Shown here: positions 44,580 to 53,707 of the stretch, in pieces
How positions within the stretch are numbered: the stretch's first letter is position 1
Layout: each line of letters opens with the position of its first letter
Assembly: GCA_016722655.1 (NCBI GenBank)
Contig: JADKIR010000004.1
Location: 1,240,001 to 1,304,000 of the forward strand
DNA length: 64,000 nucleotides
Source: Cytophagaceae bacterium
GTDB lineage: Bacteria > Bacteroidota > Bacteroidia > Cytophagales > Spirosomataceae
Direction: 5' to 3'
Program-made: the position numbers and the translations under genes
Notes under the pieces: generated by a model
What the model saw: only the letters and a program-made list of their open reading frames with translations
Told to the model about the DNA's origin: nothing
Database searches by the model: none

Positions 44580-45053
44580 ATGAAATTAACTAAAAAACAG
44601 ATGACTAATATTATCATAATTGTACTGGCCTTAATGGCTTTTTGGGGCTTAAGCAAGCTTAGAAATCCTGCCGTAAATTTTCAGGAAGACCCAGAAGGAG
44701 GAATACAATTTCATAAAGGTTCCTGGGCTGAGGCAATTGCACGAGCACAAAAAGAAAACAAGCCGATTTTCATGGATATTTATGCCACCTGGTGCGGTCC
44801 GTGCAAGCAACTAAAAAAATATACCTTTGCCGATAAAGAAGCGGGCGATTATTTTAACCAAAATTACATCAATGTTGCCCTGGATGGTGAACAGGCTGAA
44901 GGGGCTGAATTGGCTCAGAAATTTGAAGTTATGGCTTATCCAACATTGATTTTTTTGGATAAAAACGGAAATGTTATTCAAAAAAGCCCGGGTTTCAGGT
45001 CTTCGGGCGATTTGATAAAACTTGGTAAAACAATCAAAGAGTCGATTAAATAA
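44580..45053 (+). CDS. Membrane-anchored thioredoxin-like protein
   Basis: A 157-residue protein with an N-terminal membrane helix (IIIIVLALMAFWGLSKL) and a thioredoxin fold with active site WCGPCKQ and the cis-proline in AYPTLIF. It probably works as a periplasmic thiol-disulfide exchange protein. It is followed 10 bp later by the HopJ-family gene, so the two may be co-transcribed. Confidence 0.88.
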   Translation: MKLTKKQMTNIIIIVLALMAFWGLSKLRNPAVNFQEDPEGGIQFHKGSWAEAIARAQKENKPIFMDIYATWCGPCKQLKKYTFADKEAGDYFNQNYINVALDGEQAEGAELAQKFEVMAYPTLIFLDKNGNVIQKSPGFRSSGDLIKLGKTIKESIK

Positions 45054-45063
45054 AACCATTTAA

Positions 45064-45411
45064 ATGAGCAATCTTGGAGTTTTTTTGGAGAAAATAAAAT
45101 CCAATCTAAAAAGCATTTCATTTGACGAAGTCATTGCATTTATTGATGAGTATTATTTATTTTCACCAACCATGTTTAAAAATGGCGACCAAATAAATGA
45201 CGCCGGTCAAAACAATGGCTCATGCAAAATTTTTTATTTTTCAAAAATAAATCAGCTTTCAGAAAGTGAAACTTTGGCATGCTTTGGTAAGTATTACCGT
45301 ATTGATGTTCTGAACAATCCAGAAGGCACAGACCATCAGAATATTCGTAATTTTATGAAATTTGGTTGGGCCGGAATCAGTTTTGATGGGATTGCTCTTT
45401 CCTTAAAGTAA
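45064..45411 (+). CDS. HopJ-type effector family protein
   Basis: A 115-residue protein matching the HopJ family, named after a Pseudomonas type III effector but widespread in bacteria without such systems. Conserved features are MFKNGDQINDAGQNNGSCKI, the CFGKYYRIDVL strand, DHQNIRNFMKFGW and the C-terminal SFDGIALSL. There is no export signal and no secretion gene nearby, so a housekeeping role is more likely than an effector role. Confidence 0.88.
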   Translation: MSNLGVFLEKIKSNLKSISFDEVIAFIDEYYLFSPTMFKNGDQINDAGQNNGSCKIFYFSKINQLSESETLACFGKYYRIDVLNNPEGTDHQNIRNFMKFGWAGISFDGIALSLK

Positions 45412-45469
45412 TATTTCTTTTTGCTGACTTCCACTATTTGAATGGCATTTGCTAACTATTATTCGCAAA

Positions 45470-46240
45470 ATGACCTATAAAAAAATAATTTTCGGATTTA
45501 ACGATAAAACTCTTCCAAAATCTGAATGGACCCACGAAGCACACTTGGTGGTTGGGCTGTGGCACGCTTTCTCATACTCCAATTTGAAGGCACTGAATTT
45601 GATGCGTGAAAAGATTAAAGCCTTCAATGAAACCACAGGCACTGAAAACTCGGAAAATTCGGGATATCATGAAACTATCACCAGATTTTGGCTGGTAATT
45701 TCCAGGCATTTTATTGAGCAGAATCCGGATATTATTGATTTTGACGAATTGTGTAATCAATTTTTACTTTCGAAATGGACCAGCCGCCAGTTGGCTCTTG
45801 AATATTATTCTCAAAAAAAATTATTTTCGGTCAGAGGGCGTTTAAACTGGCTGGAACCAGACGTTAAAACTTTTCCTATTATCAAAGATCGGGATATATT
45901 TTTCGAAATGCACGAAGCCCTTGATGATCAGACTATTCTGGAATCACTGCGAGCTTGTACCCTACATCCTGCCATTTTTACGCATGAGGCACACCTGCGG
46001 GTAGCATATATTTTGATTAAAAATCATACTTTGACCGAAGCAAAAGCAAAAATGAATGCACTGCTTATAAACTTTACGAAATTTTTGGGTGTAGAAGATA
46101 AATTTGACCAGATACTCACTGAGCGTTCGGTAGAAGTAATGGGAAAAATGATTTTATCTTCAAAAACTGCTGATTTTAAAGAATTTATAATCGAAAATCA
46201 GGAATTGAAAAATAACTTTTTAGAGGTTATCCAGCCTTAA
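45470..46240 (+). CDS. Protein of unknown function with duplicated THEAHL motif
   Basis: A 256-residue cytoplasmic protein from ATG 45470. Two similar segments, WTHEAHLVVGLWHA near residue 20 and FTHEAHLRVAYILI near residue 175, suggest an internal duplication with two His/Glu sites that could bind metal. Between them is ENSENSGYHETITRFWL. The family appears in many bacteria but I know of no function. It follows the HopJ-type gene by 58 bp. Confidence 0.65.
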   Translation: MTYKKIIFGFNDKTLPKSEWTHEAHLVVGLWHAFSYSNLKALNLMREKIKAFNETTGTENSENSGYHETITRFWLVISRHFIEQNPDIIDFDELCNQFLLSKWTSRQLALEYYSQKKLFSVRGRLNWLEPDVKTFPIIKDRDIFFEMHEALDDQTILESLRACTLHPAIFTHEAHLRVAYILIKNHTLTEAKAKMNALLINFTKFLGVEDKFDQILTERSVEVMGKMILSSKTADFKEFIIENQELKNNFLEVIQP

Positions 46241-46249
46241 ATGATTGTG

Positions 46250-47641
46250 TTATATTTCCATTAAAGTGCCGCCGGCCCAAAGCTGTTTAACCATTGTTTT
46301 ATTGTATTTTACCTGCGTTTCAAATTTTTTCTGGATTGTCTCCAAAATTTTATTTTCCCTGCTGTTGATTAAAAAAAGACTACTTTCTCCCTGTCTAAAT
46401 TTCAAATCTTCGTTGTTGAGAAGTATTTCGTTGTTTTCAATCAATTTTTCCAAAAGTTTAAGCTGGTCTGAAAGGCGGTTTCTTTCCAACTCATAAGCCA
46501 AAACTTTGGTGTTGATTTCCCATTTTTTCTGGTCTAGAACCGAAACCGACTCTTTAACTTTCAAATCAGCCATGCGGTACTCTCCACGTGCTTCTCGTAG
46601 TAATAATGGGACTTTAAATCCTAAGCCGAACTTGTAGTTTTCATTTATACTATTTCCAAAAAAATTCAAAGCACTTGCTTCAGAACTCAGCAGATTGGCT
46701 TTGAGGTTGAGTTCTGGCAAAAGACTTTGTTTTTTCAAATTCCGATATACATTCAGACCTTCAATTTTAAATTGATATTCCTTAAGTTCGGGGTGATTAT
46801 TGAGATCTGTGCCACCGGAAAGTTGGGATTCTAATTTAAGTATATTCCCGGCGGTTGTATCAGGAATTATTTTTTCTGATAAAAAATAAGGCATTCCTTC
46901 TTTGTTCCACATAAATCTACCCAAATTGATTCCGGCAGCATAATAGTCAAGCCGTGCCTGATTGAGCAGTAATTGAACATTCTGCAACTGAGTGGCTGCC
47001 TCCACGGTATCTATTAACGCCCTGTCACCGTTTTCAAACAAAATTTTTGTAAGGCCCAGCCTCTTCTCTGCATTTTTTTGATAATCAGAAAAATTGGACA
47101 TAACTCTGAATTTTCCCCACCAGTCCCAATACATTTCTGAGGCTTCCAGAGCCAAATTATTTAGAAACGTCCTTTTTAGTTGCTCGGTTTGGTTGACAAA
47201 TATTTCCGCGTTTTTCAATTCTGCCCTTTTATAATCAATCAAAAGTCCTTTGAGCAAGGGCATTTCGATGCCAAAATAGCCCAACCGGCCATTAGTAAGC
47301 TCAGGGTTAATATAGTTACCGGCTGAATTATCAATTCCTGCTTTTAATTTAACTGCAAACGGGGTTTGATAATTGGCTTGCACGTTAGAGTAATTGTAAT
47401 ACTGTTTGTCTTTCAGGACTTTTTGGTCATGATCAAAAACAATTGCCGGGTCAAATGCACCTTTGGCTGCCATCACGCCTTCTCTTGCCTGCCCTACACG
47501 CAAATCTGCTTGCCTTGCCACAGGGTGAAAAGCCATTAATTGCTCCATAAATTGATTATAAGTCAATACTTCCTGTGCAGAGCTATTGTAGCTTAATATC
47601 AAAATGAAGAATACCAAAATTGTTATTTTCAAAGATCTCAT
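46250..47641 (-). CDS. TolC-family outer-membrane channel
   Basis: A 463-residue outer-membrane efflux protein from ATG 47641, with a signal peptide ending NSSAQ. It has long alpha-helical coiled-coil stretches typical of the TolC tunnel (for example VNQTEQLKRTFLNNLALEAS and KQSLLPELNLKANLLS). It is the third gene of a minus-strand operon after the ABC protein and HlyD adaptor, forming a complete three-part exporter. No substrate gene is recognisable. Confidence 0.88.
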   Translation of the reverse strand: MRSLKITILVFFILILSYNSSAQEVLTYNQFMEQLMAFHPVARQADLRVGQAREGVMAAKGAFDPAIVFDHDQKVLKDKQYYNYSNVQANYQTPFAVKLKAGIDNSAGNYINPELTNGRLGYFGIEMPLLKGLLIDYKRAELKNAEIFVNQTEQLKRTFLNNLALEASEMYWDWWGKFRVMSNFSDYQKNAEKRLGLTKILFENGDRALIDTVEAATQLQNVQLLLNQARLDYYAAGINLGRFMWNKEGMPYFLSEKIIPDTTAGNILKLESQLSGGTDLNNHPELKEYQFKIEGLNVYRNLKKQSLLPELNLKANLLSSEASALNFFGNSINENYKFGLGFKVPLLLREARGEYRMADLKVKESVSVLDQKKWEINTKVLAYELERNRLSDQLKLLEKLIENNEILLNNEDLKFRQGESSLFLINSRENKILETIQKKFETQVKYNKTMVKQLWAGGTLMEI

Positions 47642-47705
47642 TTTTGTTTTCAAAATATTCTTAAATCATAACCTAAATTTCATCAAACAGTCATAATGCC
47701 CACTT

Positions 47706-49052
47706 TCACTTCTTTTCTTTTTTGACAGTCTCAGACTTATAAAAATCAGGAGGGAAACCATTGATGTTTCTCCACAATTCATAGAAAATAGGCACATCTT
47801 TAAGCAACATTATACCATTTGCCCCACCGCCCATTTTCAGAGCTTTGGGCCAGGGTTTATCATCAGGGTCCTCAGCGATTAGCACCCTGAATTTTCCATT
47901 TTCAGCAACTGATGTCTCTATTGCAGACACCTTACCACCGAATGTACCATAAGACCCTTCCGGCCAGCCACTGAAAACAATAGCGGGGAAGCCGTCGAAG
48001 ACAAATCTAACGTTTTGGCCCTTTGACAACAAAGGAAGGTCTAGTGGCTCAACATATAATTCGACTGCTTTTGTAACTTCCTGCGGTACTATTTCGGCCA
48101 AAATTTCGGCCTCCTTGACGATTTCTCCAATACCGGCTTTAGCAACTTTGGTTACCTGACCATCCTGAGGAGCTGTGATATAGTAAAACTGACGTCTTAT
48201 GTCATAATTTGAAAGCTGATTTTCGAGTTTAAAAACATCAGAACCCGTACTGGTCGCTGCAGAGATACTGCCAAATCTGTCGCCTTCGGTTTTCAGAATT
48301 TTATCCCGGTACTCCTGTTCTATCTGGTTTTTTTCAATTTTAAGATTTATCAATTCTTGCTTGCTTTGAAAAAACTTGTTTTCCGTTACATTCAGTTTGG
48401 CTTTTCCGTCCTGAAAAGCAACCCGTCTTTTCTCAAAATCAGTCAGAGAAATAGCACCGCTGTCATACAAATTTTGGGCAGATTCAAATTGCCTTTGGTA
48501 AGCTAGTTGGGCATTTTTTGCTGCAGAAAAATCAGCACTATCACTTTTAATTTTCAACAATTGCTGGCCTATTTTGTTATCATAAGATTGGAGTTTAAGC
48601 TTTAATGAGTTCCCCAAAGCTTCCATTTGAGCCTGAGCGGTTGCCGCTTTTCCCTGATAGGCATCTATGCTTTGATTTTTAGCTTCAATCTGTTGACGGG
48701 TTCTGTCTATTAGATTTGGGTCAAAATACTCCACTTTTACTTCACCCAGTCTCAACAATGTATCACCCTTTTTTACAAAATCCCCTTCTTTCACAAACCA
48801 TTTTTCAACTTTACCCCCAATCACCGCATTGATTTGCTGCGGGCGATCTTGCTGAAACAAAGTAGTTACAAAACCTTTGGCTCTAATATTTTGTGTCCAT
48901 GGCAAAACCAAAACAAGAGCCGCAACAGCTAAAGAGCCCCAAAACCACCACTTCCTGCCATTATTTTTCCCAATTTTATAAATACCCTTTACTGATTTTA
49001 GGTCTGATTTGAAGTTTTCATTTTCCAAATCTATTTCTATATAATTTTTCAT
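47706..49052 (-). CDS. HlyD-family periplasmic adaptor
   Basis: A 448-residue membrane-fusion protein. A short cytoplasmic tail and one membrane helix (WWFWGSLAVAALVLVLPW) precede a lipoyl-like half-motif (GKVEKWFVKEGDFVKKGDTL), a long coiled-coil hairpin, the second lipoyl half (ITAPQDGQVTKVAKAGIGEI) and the beta-barrel. It bridges the ABC protein and TolC channel encoded on either side, with 15-bp and 64-bp gaps. Confidence 0.92.
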   Translation of the reverse strand: MKNYIEIDLENENFKSDLKSVKGIYKIGKNNGRKWWFWGSLAVAALVLVLPWTQNIRAKGFVTTLFQQDRPQQINAVIGGKVEKWFVKEGDFVKKGDTLLRLGEVKVEYFDPNLIDRTRQQIEAKNQSIDAYQGKAATAQAQMEALGNSLKLKLQSYDNKIGQQLLKIKSDSADFSAAKNAQLAYQRQFESAQNLYDSGAISLTDFEKRRVAFQDGKAKLNVTENKFFQSKQELINLKIEKNQIEQEYRDKILKTEGDRFGSISAATSTGSDVFKLENQLSNYDIRRQFYYITAPQDGQVTKVAKAGIGEIVKEAEILAEIVPQEVTKAVELYVEPLDLPLLSKGQNVRFVFDGFPAIVFSGWPEGSYGTFGGKVSAIETSVAENGKFRVLIAEDPDDKPWPKALKMGGGANGIMLLKDVPIFYELWRNINGFPPDFYKSETVKKEKK

Positions 49053-49067
49053 TTTTGACTAAATAAT

Positions 49068-50699
49068 TTATAATTCTAAAACCTTGTCAAAATCACCACT
49101 CTGATGGTTTCCGGTAACAATAACAGTTGCTCCGGTATTTTTCAAATAATCAATTACTGCCACAGTATTTTTATCTTTCAGGCATCCAAAAGGATCTTCA
49201 AGAATATAGAGTTTTGATGGCATTATAAGGGCTCTGCAAAGCAAAATTTGATTTTTTACTATTGCTGGAAGTCGTTTTCCCATTGGGTCAATCATAGCAT
49301 CAAAACCATACTCCTGATCTTTTACATATTCATCTAAACCCACCATACAGGTCATATCCTTTACTTTTTCCAAATCAATATTCGGATTATCGAGTGTAAT
49401 GTTTTGCAAGAGTGTTCCTGAGAAAAGGTCAAGTTGCCCAAAAAGCATTCCCATATTAGATCTGAGGTTGTGAAGATCATAATTTTTGATTGGTAGTCCA
49501 TCCACAAAAATTTTGCCTTTAAAATCGGTGAAAGTACCGGATAATAACCTTAGAATAGTGGATTTCCCGGAACCCGATTTTCCTGTAATCAACATCCATT
49601 CACCGGAATTTAATCCGAAATTTAGTTGCTCAAAAACCAATCCGGTGTCGGGATAACTAAAAGAAACGGCATCAAATACCACCGATAGTCCCTGGTTTGC
49701 TGAGCTTAACTTCAAGCTACCTCCCTTCTCTAACTCTGACCCTATTACTTTATTGAGTTTTTCCACCGCAGTGAGTGCTTCATACACCTGATCCATATTG
49801 CCAATGAGCTTTTCAATAGAAGCCATAATTGCAATTATTACTATATCTGCCGCAATAAACTGTCCGATGTTTATCTGCTGATTAATCAATAACACTACTC
49901 CTAAAATCAACATTGCCGCTGTAATCAGTAATTTGAATGCCACCAAACTCCAAAACTGTATTTTCAGAATCTTGAAATGTTTTGTACGGGCATCAATATA
50001 TTTAGCACTGATACTGTCGGTTCTGTTTATATTAATCATACTTTCGCGTCCAAACTTAAAGGTTTTAATACTGCGGGCAATATCTTCAAGCCAGGAAACC
50101 ACATTGTATTTGTAGTCACTTGTATATATGGAAGTTTCGAAGCCTTTTGCTGAGGTAGTTTTTAAAACCACTATAACAATAAGTAGTAAAACAATACCAA
50201 AAGCGATAAATAGCGGATGGTAAAACGACAAGAGTAAAGTTCCCAGCAATATTTGAAATAAAGCCGCTGGAATATCTACCAATAATTTATGCAAGCTTTT
50301 TTGTAAAGTGGGTACATCAAAAAACCGGTTTACAAGCTCTGGTAAGTAATGGCTGTCGAGTTTTTCGATGTTGAGATGAGGCAGTTTACTACCAAATTCC
50401 AGGGCATACCTGACAAATATTTTTTGTTCAATTTTCTCAATAAATTCTAGCTGCTTTATTTGCAGGAATCCACTTAAAAATGTACCGATCAACACCAATA
50501 CAATCAAAATTACGATTGATGTTGATAATGACCCCGCCATTACAAATCCTATGATGGTTTGTATTCCTAGTGGAAGAGATAAGGATACAATACCTGCCAA
50601 TATTGACAGCAAATAAATACTGTAAACATCTCTTTTGTCTTTTTTGACTAAGTCAAGTAAGCGACTTATTGCTACTGTTATGCTTTTTTCCTGTGCCAT
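49068..50699 (-). CDS. ABC exporter (membrane plus ATPase domain) with degenerate ATPase motifs
   Basis: A 543-residue half-transporter with an N-terminal six-helix membrane domain and no C39 peptidase. Walker A is intact (GKSGSGKST, 373-381) and the Q-loop glutamine is present (Gln422). The signature LSGGQ is replaced by KRLPAIV near 475-481, and the Walker B end reads YILEDPF instead of LDEP (498-504), so Asp-Glu becomes Glu-Asp. The usual switch histidine region reads VTGNHQ. It heads the operon with HlyD and TolC and diverges from a TetR gene. ATP binding seems kept, but turnover may be slow or regulated. Confidence 0.88.
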   Translation of the reverse strand: MAQEKSITVAISRLLDLVKKDKRDVYSIYLLSILAGIVSLSLPLGIQTIIGFVMAGSLSTSIVILIVLVLIGTFLSGFLQIKQLEFIEKIEQKIFVRYALEFGSKLPHLNIEKLDSHYLPELVNRFFDVPTLQKSLHKLLVDIPAALFQILLGTLLLSFYHPLFIAFGIVLLLIVIVVLKTTSAKGFETSIYTSDYKYNVVSWLEDIARSIKTFKFGRESMININRTDSISAKYIDARTKHFKILKIQFWSLVAFKLLITAAMLILGVVLLINQQINIGQFIAADIVIIAIMASIEKLIGNMDQVYEALTAVEKLNKVIGSELEKGGSLKLSSANQGLSVVFDAVSFSYPDTGLVFEQLNFGLNSGEWMLITGKSGSGKSTILRLLSGTFTDFKGKIFVDGLPIKNYDLHNLRSNMGMLFGQLDLFSGTLLQNITLDNPNIDLEKVKDMTCMVGLDEYVKDQEYGFDAMIDPMGKRLPAIVKNQILLCRALIMPSKLYILEDPFGCLKDKNTVAVIDYLKNTGATVIVTGNHQSGDFDKVLEL

Positions 50700-50715
50700 A
50701 AGTTAGATTTTGATG

Positions 50716-50723
50716 CAAATGTA
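50716..50723 (-). promoter_or_regulatory. Bacteroidota -7 element for the exporter operon
   Basis: The minus strand reads TACATTTG, an exact TAnnTTTG match, giving a short leader before the ATG at 50699. No -33 TTG is at the usual distance. Confidence 0.4.
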
Positions 50724-50742
50724 TAAAATAATTTCAACTATA

Positions 50743-50755
50743 ATAGTATTACTAT
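50743..50755. promoter_or_regulatory. Palindrome ATAGTATTACTAT, candidate TetR operator
   Basis: A perfect 13-nt palindrome (6-bp arms, 1-nt centre) midway between the divergent exporter and TetR genes, the usual place for a TetR site. Confidence 0.45.
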
Positions 50756-50800
50756 CATTAAAAAAATATTAACTTTTATTTTTAATATTATTTATATTGT

Positions 50801-50808
50801 TATTTTTG
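50801..50808 (+). promoter_or_regulatory. Bacteroidota -7 element for the TetR gene
   Basis: TATTTTTG matches TAnnTTTG exactly, 19 bp before the ATG. Confidence 0.4.
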
Positions 50809-50827
50809 CAAAAATATTCAGGATGTT

Positions 50828-51508
50828 ATGGCTCTAGAAATTGTTCTTAAACTCGAAAATAATACCTATCTCAAAGACCCTCAAGGTAGCGAAATAGGTA
50901 AAAAAATAATAAAAAGCTCCATTTTATTAATAAGTGAACTGGGCTATGAGCATTTTACTTTTAAAAAATTAGCCACCGAGATTAATTCAACAGAGGCTAC
51001 CATTTACCGTTATTTTGAAAATAAACACAAAATTTTGGTATATATCATGGAACTCTATTGGTCATATATCCACTTTCAAGTTTTGATGGCAATCAGAGAA
51101 ATAAATGATAGCCGTAAAAAAATCGAAAAAATCATTGATTTGCTTGTATGGGAAGACAACCAGGATGTGTCGTTTGGAGGGTATGATCAAGCTTGTTTAT
51201 ATAAAATATGTATTACCGAAGGAAGCAAAGCATTTTTGTCAAAAGAAGTGGAAGCCATGAATCAACAAAAACTTTTTGAACCCTATAAAGAGCTGGTAGA
51301 AATGATAGCCGGAGTTTTTTCAGAATACAAGCCAAATTTCAAATACCCTCGTTCTTTGGCGAGTTCTTTGGTAGAACTTTCGCATTTACAATACTATTTT
51401 ATGCACCATTTGCCAAGGTTAACTGACCTAAAAGAAAAAACACCTAAAAGTCTCGAGGCGTACCTGGAGCACCTGGTTTTTGGTTCGCTAGAACTAAATC
51501 GTAAATAA
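50828..51508 (+). CDS. TetR/AcrR-family transcription regulator
   Basis: A 226-residue regulator with the N-terminal helix-turn-helix of the family (residues 23-67; FTFKKLATEINSTEATIYRYF). The C-terminal ligand-binding part is all-helical. It diverges from the three-gene exporter, the common layout of a TetR repressor controlling export, so its ligand may be the exported compound. Its last 15 bp overlap the end of the converging acetyltransferase gene. Confidence 0.9.
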   Translation: MALEIVLKLENNTYLKDPQGSEIGKKIIKSSILLISELGYEHFTFKKLATEINSTEATIYRYFENKHKILVYIMELYWSYIHFQVLMAIREINDSRKKIEKIIDLLVWEDNQDVSFGGYDQACLYKICITEGSKAFLSKEVEAMNQQKLFEPYKELVEMIAGVFSEYKPNFKYPRSLASSLVELSHLQYYFMHHLPRLTDLKEKTPKSLEAYLEHLVFGSLELNRK

Positions 51509-52132
51509 TGGATTGATTTCATGCAGGCCGGTTTTCATTTTTTTTAGCTTGTCTTCATCAAATATTCCTTCATATAATTGATAATAGAGCTGTTCTAGTA
51601 TAACCTTAATTTCCATTCCCGATATTTTGTCTATTGTTCTGTCCTTTTGAATAATCATTAAAAACTGAAAAGTTGGATTATTCTTTTTTTCCAAATCCGG
51701 AAGTTCATAAATGAGATTGTCAATAATTTTTGCACCATATTTCTGATAAAACTTTATCCTGTTTGTATTCTGCAATTCGTTTTCGGAATTATTTGGGTGG
51801 TCAACTTCAAGCAAAATACTTTTATTTTTTGCAAAAGAAAACTCCAAAACTTTCTTCAACATTTCTCCACCTAAGCCTTTACTTCTATGATCTTTTTTAA
51901 TTGCCAGATAGTCCAATAGATAATATTCAGTGTTTTGAAGTTCAAACAATAAGGCGAAGGCAACCAGCTCTACATCAATAAATGCAGCTAGAAGAGTTTC
52001 TTTTTTATGGTTTATACGATCGAGTATTACCCGTAGAGGTTGTCTTTCGTTGGCAGGAAAAGCATCAGTATAAACTTCTTCAAATTGCGTCAGAAGGTTT
52101 TTGTCCAGTGTATTTATTTCAACTATCTCCAT
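51494..52132 (-). CDS. GNAT-family acetyltransferase
   Basis: A 212-residue GNAT protein with the acetyl-CoA motif KKDHRSKGLGGEMLKKVL and the following RIKFYQKYGAKII segment; the C-terminal 50 residues have no assigned domain. The only possible start is ATG at 52132, which directly follows the T tract of a terminator hairpin, leaving no normal leader. The substrate is unknown. Confidence 0.85.
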   Translation of the reverse strand: MEIVEINTLDKNLLTQFEEVYTDAFPANERQPLRVILDRINHKKETLLAAFIDVELVAFALLFELQNTEYYLLDYLAIKKDHRSKGLGGEMLKKVLEFSFAKNKSILLEVDHPNNSENELQNTNRIKFYQKYGAKIIDNLIYELPDLEKKNNPTFQFLMIIQKDRTIDKISGMEIKVILEQLYYQLYEGIFDEDKLKKMKTGLHEINPLFTI

Positions 52133-52160
52133 AAAAAAAGGGACATATTTCTATGTCCCT
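52131..52160 (-). terminator. Intrinsic terminator between permease and GNAT genes
   Basis: AGGGACATA (52139-52147) pairs perfectly with TATGTCCCT (52152-52160) around a 4-nt loop, and on the minus strand is followed by seven T that run into the GNAT start codon. Confidence 0.85.
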
Positions 52161-52168
52161 AAAATTTT

Positions 52169-53644
52169 CTATTCTTCATCCTTATTGAGATTGCTATGTT
52201 TTCGGGAATAAGTAAAATAAATTACTATTCCTATGGCCATCCAGGCTATTAGCCTCAGCCAGTTGGTCCAGCCCAAACCATAAATCATTGCAAGACACAC
52301 AATTATTCCTAAGACAGGTACTAACGGTACCCATGGTGTTTTAAATTGTCTTATCAGATTAGGCTCTGTTTTCCTCAAAACAATTACAGAAGCAGAAACC
52401 AGAATAAAGGCAAACAAAGTACCGATACTGGTCATATCGCCCACAATATCTCCTGGAATAAAGGCTGCAAATACCCCTACTAATACCATAATAATCAGGT
52501 TGGCTTTGTATGGAGTACGAAACTTGGGATGTAACTCAGCAAAAACTTTTGGCAGAAGGCCGTCTTTACCCATAGAATAAAACACCCGCGATTGGCCCAA
52601 AAGCATCACCAAAATAACCGAAGAAAAACCGGCTAAAATTGCTATAGTCACAAAATCACCCAACCAGGAGAAGCCGGTCATGTATTTATTGATTGCAAAA
52701 GCCACTGAAGCCTCTTTGCCTCCTGTTCTGAAATCCTCCACAGAGGCCACTCCGGTAAGCACATGAGCAAATAAAATATAAAGAACCGTAGTAACAGCTA
52801 AACTACCTAAAATCCCAACCGGAAGGGCTTTTTTAGGGTTAATTGTTTCTTGTGCTGCAGTACTCACGGCGTCAAATCCTATGAAGGCAAAAAATACCGT
52901 GCCGGCAGCACCTAATATGCCTCTCCAACTTCCAAAATTATGGCTTATTCCCTGATCATCGATATATTTTGTGGCTTCAGGAATATAAACTTCATGGTTG
53001 AGAGGATTGATAAATTGCCAACCAAAAACAATAATCATCAATACGATAGCTACTTTGAGAATCACGATGATTCCATTTACAAAAGCTGACTCCTGAATCC
53101 CTTTTATCAAAAGCAAACTAATGGCAGCAACAATAAACAATGCCGGCAAATTGATTATTCCCTGAATTCCATCCGCCGATGTCTGGAAGGGAGAATGTGA
53201 AAATTGGTAGGGAATCGGACTGACGTGCAGGACTTCGACCAGCAGGTTGTTGAGATATTCACTCCAGGCAATACCTACGGTAGCGGCTCCTACGGCATAT
53301 TCCAGCATAAGGTCCCAGCCAATGATCCAGGCAAGAAGCTCTCCCATGGTGGCGTATGTATAGGTATAAGCACTCCCCGAGACCGGTATAGATGATGATA
53401 ATTCGGCATAACTAAGGCCAGCAAATGCACAACCTATTGCAGCTATTATGAATCCAATGGTTACAGATGGTCCTGCACTATTGGCGGCGGCGGCGGCTGT
53501 CCTTACAAATAAACCAGCTCCAATAATAGCCCCAACCCCCAAAGCAACCAAAGACCAGGCGGTCAAAGTTCTTTTCAGACTTTTCTCATTGCCCTCCGCC
53601 TCAGAAAGTAGTAGTCTGATAGATTTCTTTCTCCAAATAGACAT
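52169..53644 (-). CDS. APC-superfamily amino-acid permease
   Basis: A 491-residue integral membrane transporter with about 12 helices. Family hallmarks are GVGAIIGAGLFVRTAAAAAN in the first helix, SGSAYTYTYATMGE, and FFAFIGFDAVSTAAQETINP. It resembles cationic amino-acid transporters of the CAT/YfnA type. The exact substrate is unclear. It is a single gene ending at the hairpin 52131-52160. Confidence 0.92.
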   Translation of the reverse strand: MSIWRKKSIRLLLSEAEGNEKSLKRTLTAWSLVALGVGAIIGAGLFVRTAAAAANSAGPSVTIGFIIAAIGCAFAGLSYAELSSSIPVSGSAYTYTYATMGELLAWIIGWDLMLEYAVGAATVGIAWSEYLNNLLVEVLHVSPIPYQFSHSPFQTSADGIQGIINLPALFIVAAISLLLIKGIQESAFVNGIIVILKVAIVLMIIVFGWQFINPLNHEVYIPEATKYIDDQGISHNFGSWRGILGAAGTVFFAFIGFDAVSTAAQETINPKKALPVGILGSLAVTTVLYILFAHVLTGVASVEDFRTGGKEASVAFAINKYMTGFSWLGDFVTIAILAGFSSVILVMLLGQSRVFYSMGKDGLLPKVFAELHPKFRTPYKANLIIMVLVGVFAAFIPGDIVGDMTSIGTLFAFILVSASVIVLRKTEPNLIRQFKTPWVPLVPVLGIIVCLAMIYGLGWTNWLRLIAWMAIGIVIYFTYSRKHSNLNKDEE

Positions 53645-53707
53645 TTATTAATTATTTAGTTTTTTAAAAAGTTCAAAAATGCATCTTTTTTGCTAAAAAT
53701 AAAAGCT

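Noticed and set aside
45064..45411. Type III secretion effector
   Set aside because: The HopJ family is found in many bacteria without type III secretion, and no secretion genes are in the window.
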